The translations under genes and the position numbers were made by a program. Positions 59,001 to 64,000 of a stretch of 64,000 nt of DNA are shown piece by piece (the first letter of the stretch is position 1; every line of letters starts with the position of its first letter). The notes beneath the pieces were generated by a model. The model was not told where the DNA came from, did no database searches, and saw only the letters and a program-made list of their open reading frames with translations. Origin of the DNA: CAZSXS01 sp964611385 (GTDB lineage: Bacteria; Bacillota; Clostridia; Lachnospirales; CAYPQA01); the NCBI GenBank assembly GCA_964611385.1, contig CAZSXS010000006.1, positions 1 through 64,000 of the forward strand. The letters are read 5' to 3'.

Positions 59001-61346
59001 CGGCTGCAAATTTACGACAAAGAATTTTTACAGAAGCCTGAATTTACAGCTGTGAATCGCAACAAAGTTTTTGAGTTTGAAGTCACTGAGTTTGGCTTAA
59101 AGGATTTGTATGCCAATTTATCCCCAGAGGCGAATGAGGAGCAAGTTTATGCTCGCTTAAAGAACAAGATAGAGTTGTTGATTCAGCGTACCAGACAATT
59201 GATCCCCGCAGACAAGCTTACAGACCCCCACAGCTACCAACATTTGCGCAATCAAGTTTTGGCGGCCATCTTCACCTTGAAAACCACCGACCCAGATCGA
59301 GAACGCTATGTACGGGAAAACAGTGACTTTATCTCTGTCCCAGGCAATAAGCTTCTTTATATAGAAGAACCACAAACCAGGAGCATACCCGCAGGTACCG
59401 CAAATACCCCTGAGGCCTTGGGCTTGCCCTCTGAGGTCAATATCATTACTTCCGCCGGTGTCCGCCAGGCTAGCGTTTTCTGGGACTTCCAGAATTCCGG
59501 TTATAACCCGCAGCTCAGCCACGGTACTCGCTTTAAAGTAAAGGGCTTGGTCAGCATCCCCGGAGACATTGAACTCATGATAAACGACAAAACAGCCGTC
59601 CAAGCAAACATCGTAACCCAGTCCGAAACCCTCTATTATAACGACTTCGAAAGTGGCGAACCTGGTGCATGGACTTGGCAGCAAGGCGCAAGCGTTGTGG
59701 ACGAGCCGGGACATGGCAAGGTTTTAAAGCTGACAGGTGTGGTTCCCAACAATTCAAATCGCAATGTCTGCCTTGACTCCCCGGACATTCAAAACGGTAC
59801 GCTGGCCTTTGATGTGAAATTTTCGGAGATTCAAAAATGGGGCGCCTGTATAAAGGCCAGTGTAGACAGCAATAACAATATAACCCATGTATTCTCCATT
59901 GACACGGAGCCAAGCCAGCGCTGGTGGGAGGAATCCCTCACTCACTGGTCGCAGCTGCCCATCGTTCGACCCATCGAAGCCAATAAATGGATGAACTTTG
60001 TCCTTGTCTTTAACGGGAATCAGTATGACCTGTATATAGACGAGGCTCATTATGGTAAATTCACGATGAGCACCGAGGGGCTTAAGCCCGAAGTCAGCGG
60101 CAAGCTGGCCTTTCGGCTTTGCAACAACGCTTCTATGTATATTGATCATTTGCAGTATGACAAGACCCTTGCCGAGCCTACACTCTATTATGTGAACTTC
60201 AACACCCAGGGAGGAACAGCCATTCCCAGCCAAGGGGTACAGGTTTTGGTTGCCGACAAGAAAGCAACGCGACCAGAAGACCCAGTGAAAGAAGGCTATG
60301 ACTTCACCGGTTGGTATAAGGACCCCGCTTATACGCAGCCTTGGGATTTTGAGAACGACAAGGTAAGAGACAGCATCAGCCTATACGCTAAGTGGGCGAA
60401 AATCGAAACCTATCACAGCGTAAGCTTTAATGCAAATGGAGGTTCCCACCTTGCGCCCGTCCATGTGGTCAGCGGCCAAGTTCTTAGCAAGCCGACAGAC
60501 CCCAGCCTAAGTCATTATCGCTTTGCCGGTTGGTACAGGGATACTGCTTTAACCACCCCGTGGAATTTTGAGACGGACGTAGTGACTCAGGACCTAACGC
60601 TCTACGCCAAGTGGGAGGCCATACAATATCTCATCCTCTTTGAAACCAACGGTGGTAGCAGCATAGAACCCCTCACAGCCGCTAGCGGAACCAAGCTTCC
60701 AAAACCCCTTGACCCCACGTTAGAAGGCTTTACCTTTGACGGCTGGTACAGGGATGCGGAATGCACACAGCCTTGGGATTTTGAGACTGAGCTTGTGAGT
60801 GAAAATATGATTCTCTATGCAAGATGGCAAATCATACCGGAGGAAGAGAAGCCTGAGGAGTTGCCTGAAGAGAAGCCTGAGGAGTTGCCTGATGGGAAAC
60901 CTGAAGAGCTGCCTGAAGAGAAGCCCGAAGGGCTGCCAGATGGAACTCCAGAAGAAACACCAGGCGTAGGACAATCTTACAAAATAAAAGGTAAGATGAC
61001 CATTGACTTTGACCTTGACGTAACACCCATCACCAATGACCAGGATCCGTCTGCAACTAGATATCAATTTGATACCCAGATTAACGACATCAAAACGGAA
61101 ATGGATAATTCATCTGAAGCTAGAAGCAGAAGGAATCAGCCCCTGCCCGATGCCTCCAAAGCAAATAAAGTATCCAAAGCCGCTGAACCAATCCCAGTCC
61201 TCTACGACAACCCCTGCGACAGTTCCTCCATCGTGGAGCCTAACGAGGAGAAAATACAGCAGATAATAGAAGAATGGGAATCGCAAAGCATTAATACCCC
61301 TATCAATAATGATGTACAGAATATAGGTATAAACCAGAGACACTAA
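56052..61346 (+). CDS. Giant secreted M60-like (enhancin-type) metalloprotease with InlB-type repeats
   Basis: 1764 residues from ATG 56052 (GGAGG 6 nt upstream). Signal peptide: KLKKLIFHLLVLVMTCALF. Near residues 60-130 a DUF5011/HYR-like domain (FDLKDPRFRVFAKDFEDGDL, PGTYEIQYFVTDSHGN) is followed by the M60-type catalytic region, with HEFGH at residues 613-617 inside WLSLHEFGHGYEG. Later come a jelly-roll-like domain (YNDFESGEPGAWTWQQ) and three Listeria-Bacteroides repeats (about 1378-1595, ending FTGWYKD, FAGWYRD and FDGWYRD). A Pro/Glu linker and an unstructured tail end the protein. Related enzymes cleave mucin-type glycoproteins. No LPxTG anchor is visible. In the usual window for the third zinc ligand I see Asp632, not Glu. 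Confidence 0.87.
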   Translation: MQSKLKKLIFHLLVLVMTCALFPIDVFPQVADHTQSSNNMQAQSYYSTENPPVFYGAQMIQLGLGQAFDLKDPRFRVFAKDFEDGDLNKHIQIVSNTVNTAVPGTYEIQYFVTDSHGNGANLSVPVLVDASYGNKKTVQRLLYTIPATPNTDRIGYNRAVYHDRQQLGIDMPKGSEITARIVNAQEYGRDLELYMRSDANASSMAVRIPADGSLVSVTNKASSGTDPYADQFISNTVVTRDSVPFFTSPHGVSVQPVVEIEYYDDAVQPLELYVFGDDQDAFFDHWDTSNSKYGVAESERVTLLVPRLDRRSMVHMPTIRNGLSLKFFTNGQRFGFNQLDPFYYKYVCFINTNEVIDTNTEAPHYKAHSIWNNVNKDNSFSLHWDAGTSTLSYTFNSYDNIGDHFTINPQELMGSNSAWLLLSSTAQSSFQMTQFQYEGEAAITDFNTFFGVPIGDYSPTIQNNSISFVRDRCAGVYSRNKMDLSKSFTLSGMLNILNGGDTGLAFTLHNDQKGNRALGSNYRGLGVFGNRSAYSFDTIDELLAYYDDFLDVFDDLSGLELNPTEAYNQNVRTKGFVTASIGGPGMAYYSPALTGQSSATMSGYLSKGWLSLHEFGHGYEGRLGNAGVYLVDVLNNVLSHYYQLTYLLPGEYGWLGEIKKNESFWMNELESYGSLRTVPNYSTRLYFFVNLLNKIGPREGMRAVHTETRRQAEQGIFNESTEIMGKAFTDCSDYNVLPYMNAWGLTVSPNLRAEVYESQKPMLYFLAHIVGIDKAESLLDELGLQGCYDLVSNAEIADLVQTGTLSVNIGIDDINRLIGKTLQLKDGNRIVAEEFINGSSVSFNNIKAGIYEIKLPNPDGLYDFDYYTVLIPEGQSVSKDVRYTRMNSSSLPSSSRIVVNGLSDAEKAYVDYNLSEGTLHVLAHAGAPHVYFSNQYFSIEILDKANQLVFSESRLGATSYERLDVNMPVELGYKIRLYHAEPGRLQIYDKEFLQKPEFTAVNRNKVFEFEVTEFGLKDLYANLSPEANEEQVYARLKNKIELLIQRTRQLIPADKLTDPHSYQHLRNQVLAAIFTLKTTDPDRERYVRENSDFISVPGNKLLYIEEPQTRSIPAGTANTPEALGLPSEVNIITSAGVRQASVFWDFQNSGYNPQLSHGTRFKVKGLVSIPGDIELMINDKTAVQANIVTQSETLYYNDFESGEPGAWTWQQGASVVDEPGHGKVLKLTGVVPNNSNRNVCLDSPDIQNGTLAFDVKFSEIQKWGACIKASVDSNNNITHVFSIDTEPSQRWWEESLTHWSQLPIVRPIEANKWMNFVLVFNGNQYDLYIDEAHYGKFTMSTEGLKPEVSGKLAFRLCNNASMYIDHLQYDKTLAEPTLYYVNFNTQGGTAIPSQGVQVLVADKKATRPEDPVKEGYDFTGWYKDPAYTQPWDFENDKVRDSISLYAKWAKIETYHSVSFNANGGSHLAPVHVVSGQVLSKPTDPSLSHYRFAGWYRDTALTTPWNFETDVVTQDLTLYAKWEAIQYLILFETNGGSSIEPLTAASGTKLPKPLDPTLEGFTFDGWYRDAECTQPWDFETELVSENMILYARWQIIPEEEKPEELPEEKPEELPDGKPEELPEEKPEGLPDGTPEETPGVGQSYKIKGKMTIDFDLDVTPITNDQDPSATRYQFDTQINDIKTEMDNSSEARSRRNQPLPDASKANKVSKAAEPIPVLYDNPCDSSSIVEPNEEKIQQIIEEWESQSINTPINNDVQNIGINQRH
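60843..60962 (+). repeat. 24-bp tandem repeat coding EEKPEELP
   Basis: Five 24-bp units (60843, 60867, 60891, 60915, 60939) encode EEKPEELP, EEKPEELP, DGKPEELP, EEKPEGLP and DGTPEETP, a rigid wall-spanning type of linker in the M60-like protein. Confidence 0.9.
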
Positions 61347-61366
61347 GCTGGAAACACTAAAACCAA

Positions 61367-61407
61367 ACGTAAAAGAACCCGCCAGAAACTGGCGGGTTCT
61401 TTTACGT
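61367..61407 (+). terminator. Terminator between the protease and metY
   Basis: ACGTAAAAGAACCCGCCAG and its exact complement flank AAA, a 19-bp perfect stem. The T-run is inside the stem (TTCTTTT), so it may end both convergent genes. Confidence 0.8.
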
Positions 61408-61490
61408 AAAGCCTATTTTAAGGATACTGCGAACATTGGATATTTTTTTACATTCATTTATTCTAGCCCCTTAATTTTGAAAAACTGAAT

Positions 61491-62759
61491 TTACCCTTCT
61501 ATCTTATTTAAAGTCTGCTCAATATCCTCAATAATATCGTCTATGTTTTCTAACCCCACCGAAAAGCGGATCATACCCGGATTGATTCCGGCTGCAACGA
61601 GTTGCTCATCTGTCAGCTGACGATGGGTTGCACTGGCGGGATGCAGTACACAGGTTCTGATGTCTGCCACATGTACTTCCTTGGAGGCAAGCTTAAGTCC
61701 GTCCATAAACCGGATGGCCTTTTCTTTACCGCCCTTGATGATAATCGTAATGACACCACTAGTGCCCTTAAGATACTTTTGAGCAAGAGCGTAATAAGGG
61801 TCACTTTCTAGCCCTGGATAGAGTACAGCTTCTATTTTATCGGAGGCCTTAAAGTATTTTGCTACGCTTAAGGCGTTCTGACAGTATCGCTCCATCCGCA
61901 GAGAAAGCGTCTCTAGCCCCAGATTCAGTAAGAATGCTGAGTTGGCAGCTGGATAAGCGCCATAATCACGCATCAGCTGCATCCTGGCTTTGATGATGTA
62001 GGCGGCCTTTCCGTAGGTATCGACATAGGATATCCCATGATAGGATGGATCAGGTTCGGTAAAGTCCGGAAAGTTTCCATTGGCCCAGTTGAAATTTCCG
62101 CTGTCAACAATTACGCCGCCTACTTGTATGGCATGACCGTCCATGTATTTTGAGGTGGAGTGTATAACGATGTCAGCACCGAAAGATATGGGTTTGCATA
62201 GAATCGGTGTGGCAAAGGTATTGTCCACAATCAGCGGACAGTTGTGCTTATGAGCGATCCGTGCAAAGCGCTCAATATCAAAAACCGTCAGTGCAGGGTT
62301 AGCGATGGTTTCGCCGAAGACGGCCTTTGTGTTGGGCTTGAAGGCTTTTTCTATAGTTTCATCGTCAGCATTGCAGTCAACATAAATACATTCAATGCCC
62401 TGTTTTTTAAGCGTAACTGAAAAGAGATTTAAGGATCCACCGTAAATTTGCGTCGTGCTAATGAAGCTATCTCCGGCCTTACAAATGTTTAAAATTGCAA
62501 GCAGGACAGCAGCCTGTCCAGAAGAAGTACACATGGCAGCGACTCCCCCTTCGAGGTCGGCAATCTTATTTTCAACCGCCATAACGGTGGGGTTTGCAAA
62601 ACGTGAGTATATCAAGGCCTTGGTCGGCTCATCAAAGACCGCCCCTATGTCCTCCGTGGAATCAAAAACATAGGTCGTACTCTGGTAAATCGGCATCACT
62701 CTTGGCTCCGAGTTTTTGGGGCTGTAGCCCGAGTGCAAGCATTTTGTTTCATCTCTCAT
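61491..62759 (-). CDS. metY: O-acetylhomoserine sulfhydrylase (PLP enzyme)
   Basis: A 422-residue Cys/Met-metabolism PLP enzyme making homocysteine from O-acetylhomoserine and sulfide. It starts KCLHSGYSPKNSEPRVMPIY and has YSRFANPTVMAVENKIADLE, MCTSSGQAAVLLAI, IVDNTFATPILCKPISFGAD, IHSTSKYMDGHAIQVGGVIV (PLP-binding Lys in STSKY) and a C-terminal HPASATHRQLTDEQLVAAGI with IRFSVGLENIDDIIEDI. Length and the GHAIQVGG block favour the sulfhydrylase over cystathionine enzymes. GGAGGAGAACCACT precedes the ATG. It follows the LysR gene on the same strand. Confidence 0.92.
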   Translation of the reverse strand: MRDETKCLHSGYSPKNSEPRVMPIYQSTTYVFDSTEDIGAVFDEPTKALIYSRFANPTVMAVENKIADLEGGVAAMCTSSGQAAVLLAILNICKAGDSFISTTQIYGGSLNLFSVTLKKQGIECIYVDCNADDETIEKAFKPNTKAVFGETIANPALTVFDIERFARIAHKHNCPLIVDNTFATPILCKPISFGADIVIHSTSKYMDGHAIQVGGVIVDSGNFNWANGNFPDFTEPDPSYHGISYVDTYGKAAYIIKARMQLMRDYGAYPAANSAFLLNLGLETLSLRMERYCQNALSVAKYFKASDKIEAVLYPGLESDPYYALAQKYLKGTSGVITIIIKGGKEKAIRFMDGLKLASKEVHVADIRTCVLHPASATHRQLTDEQLVAAGINPGMIRFSVGLENIDDIIEDIEQTLNKIEG

Positions 62760-62830
62760 AGTGGTTCTCCTCCTAAAATTTTATAAACCAAGTATACAAC
62801 AGATTTCAGATATAGGGTAACACCAAAAGA

Positions 62831-63763
62831 CTATAATTTGATATAGCCTCGTTCTATACTCAGCTCCGCGGCAATCCGTTTCAAAGCAGCCAGATAAATT
62901 TCCCCCAAGTGCGTCAGGGTAACGTCCTTATGCATAATAGTACCGACTTGAATTTTTTCATCCACGTCCAGCGGGACTGCGATGATATCTTCGCCGTGGA
63001 GGTATTCCGGGAAGACTCCGGTAGAGATGGTATAGCCGTTTACGCCGATCATCAGATTAACGACTGCCGCTCTATCACTGACCTTGATACTTTTTTTAAC
63101 ACTACGTGTACTTAGGATTTCCTCGGAGAAATAGAAAGAATTATGCTCGCCCTGCTCAAAACTCAAACAGGGGTAGACATCCAGCTCCTCAAGGGCAATG
63201 ATCTTATGATTGGCCAAGGGGTGGTGTTTATAGATAAAGATATGGGGACTGGCCACGAAGAGCTCATCAAAAATTAGGTTACTCTCCTTCAACAGCTTAC
63301 TGATTACAGGTTCATTAAAACGGCTCAAATAAATCAGGCCGATTTCACTCTTCAAGTTTTTGACATCATCAATAACCTCAAAAGTTTTCGTTTCACGGTA
63401 AGTAAACTCATACTCCTCAGCGCCAAACTCACGAATCAAGTCCACAAAAGCATTAGCAGCAAACAAATAATGGTGCGTGGAGACGGAAAAGCGCTGCTTG
63501 GAGGGGATGCCACTCAAATATTTTTCTTCCAACAATTCTGTTTGCTGGACGACCTGCCTGGCATAACCCAAGAACTCATTTCCTTCAGCTGTAATGGAGA
63601 CGCCACGATTATTCCTAACAAAAATCGTAATTTTAATCTCCGATTCCAGTGCAAGGATGGCATTCGAAAGGCTAGGCTGAGAAATAAAGAGGCTTTTTGC
63701 CGCTTCATTAATCGAGCCTTTATCAGCAACCGCTATAGCGTATTTTAGTTGTTGTAGTGTCAT
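62831..63763 (-). CDS. LysR family regulator (CysB/CysL-like)
   Basis: A 310-residue regulator: an N-terminal winged HTH (MTLQQLKYAIAVADKGSINE, SLFISQPSLSNAILALESEI) and a periplasmic-binding-type effector domain. ATG 63763 is preferred to the start at 63772. It lies directly upstream of metY, 71 bp apart and on the same strand, so it probably controls sulfur-amino-acid synthesis, perhaps sensing O-acetylserine or O-acetylhomoserine; this is inference from position. Confidence 0.9.
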   Translation of the reverse strand: MTLQQLKYAIAVADKGSINEAAKSLFISQPSLSNAILALESEIKITIFVRNNRGVSITAEGNEFLGYARQVVQQTELLEEKYLSGIPSKQRFSVSTHHYLFAANAFVDLIREFGAEEYEFTYRETKTFEVIDDVKNLKSEIGLIYLSRFNEPVISKLLKESNLIFDELFVASPHIFIYKHHPLANHKIIALEELDVYPCLSFEQGEHNSFYFSEEILSTRSVKKSIKVSDRAAVVNLMIGVNGYTISTGVFPEYLHGEDIIAVPLDVDEKIQVGTIMHKDVTLTHLGEIYLAALKRIAAELSIERGYIKL

Positions 63764-63768
63764 TAAGA

Positions 63769-63815
63769 CCAACCCCCCTTTCCCTCTCCTTTCAAAAAAG
63801 CCGGACTTGGGTTGG
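63769..63815 (-). repeat. Dispersed 5'-leader palindrome, copy 3 (before lysR)
   Basis: On the minus strand it reads CCAACCCAAGTCCGGC, then a T-run with GAAAGGAGAGGG, ending GGGGGGTTGG; the ends CCAACCC / GGGTTGG are complementary. It finishes 5 bp before the lysR ATG, in the gene's orientation. The arms differ in sequence from copies 1 and 2 but keep pairing. Confidence 0.78.
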
Positions 63816-63976
63816 AGTTAAGGCTTTTCATAATTTATTGAAAAGCCAAGATTTTCCCCTGTGTTTTTGAAAGGCAACTTATTTATGATTGTCTGGTTTT
63901 TTTAATTATTATACCGCATCGCCAAGTATAAATGCAAACGCACATCTAGGTATGCTTATTAAAATCCAAGGGATAC

Positions 63977-64000
63977 TATACTCAATCTCTAAGCATTTTC
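63977..64000 (+). repeat. TACTCAGT-type hairpin element, copy G (cut by window end)
   Basis: TATACTCAATCTCTAAGCAT matches the left end of copy A (TATACTCAGTCTCTAAAACA); the rest lies outside the window. The 160 bp before it hold a hairpin GGCTTTTCA/TGAAAAGCC at 63822-63845 and no gene. Confidence 0.6.

Noticed and set aside
63822..63845. Hairpin GGCTTTTCA/TGAAAAGCC upstream of lysR as a terminator
   Set aside because: No T-run follows on either strand; it may be a regulator site, but nothing supports a specific call.

Overview
The window looks like chromosome of an endospore-forming anaerobe of the class Clostridia (Bacillota). The evidence is a complete spo0A with a 0A box upstream, the clostridial type of FeoB, a T-box leader, a TPP riboswitch in front of thiT, a Soj/Spo0J-type ParA-ParB pair, low to middling GC, and AGGAGG ribosome binding sites with several TTG starts. 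I see no rRNA, tRNA or CRISPR array.

Layout. (1) 1-7523: feoB is split by a ~6.64 kb integrative element (about 165-6816). The element carries an AAA-ATPase/PD-(D/E)XK protein, a sigma factor with a long C-terminal extension, a histidine phosphatase, a small ORF and a large serine recombinase. Both junctions share TTTCCGGGAC, and joining the two ends rebuilds a 13-bp inverted repeat typical of a serine-integrase attP. (2) 7530-17103: spo0A, the translation operon rpmG-secE-nusG-rplK-rplA-rplJ-rplL, an MFS/HAD pair, riboswitch-controlled thiT, and parA-parB. (3) 17374-24420: a MerR regulator, then a leucine T-box operon in which leuA is followed by a URO-D-like gene, a broken alpha-mannosidase and a beta-mannosidase. 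(4) 24424-35020: a sialoglycan-use locus with a divergent RpiR-type regulator, an oligosaccharide ABC importer, two sialidase-fold proteins, two SGNH esterases and an N-acetylneuraminate lyase. (5) 35207-54513: housekeeping genes (thpR, cupin, dtd, Lhr-like helicase, MCP, dcd, valS, folC) and several proteins of unknown function. (6) 54619-63763: an orphan LytS-type kinase, a giant secreted M60-like metalloprotease, O-acetylhomoserine sulfhydrylase and a LysR regulator.

Two families of dispersed repeats run through the window. One is a ~100-bp hairpin element with ends TATACTCAGT/ACTGAGTATA (seven full, partial or minimal copies), which looks like a TA-inserting MITE and clusters around dcd and the 53-kb region. 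The other is a ~47-bp imperfect palindrome found three times, each just upstream of a start codon and in the same orientation as the gene (parA, leuA, lysR).

The glycan genes make a coherent inferred pathway. The lipoprotein-ABC system imports sialylated or mannosylated oligosaccharides. Sialidases and esterases without signal peptides trim them in the cytoplasm, NanA splits sialic acid, and beta-mannosidase handles the core. RpiR probably controls the importer through an inverted repeat over its -35 box. The secreted M60-like protease could supply such glycans from mucin-type glycoproteins.
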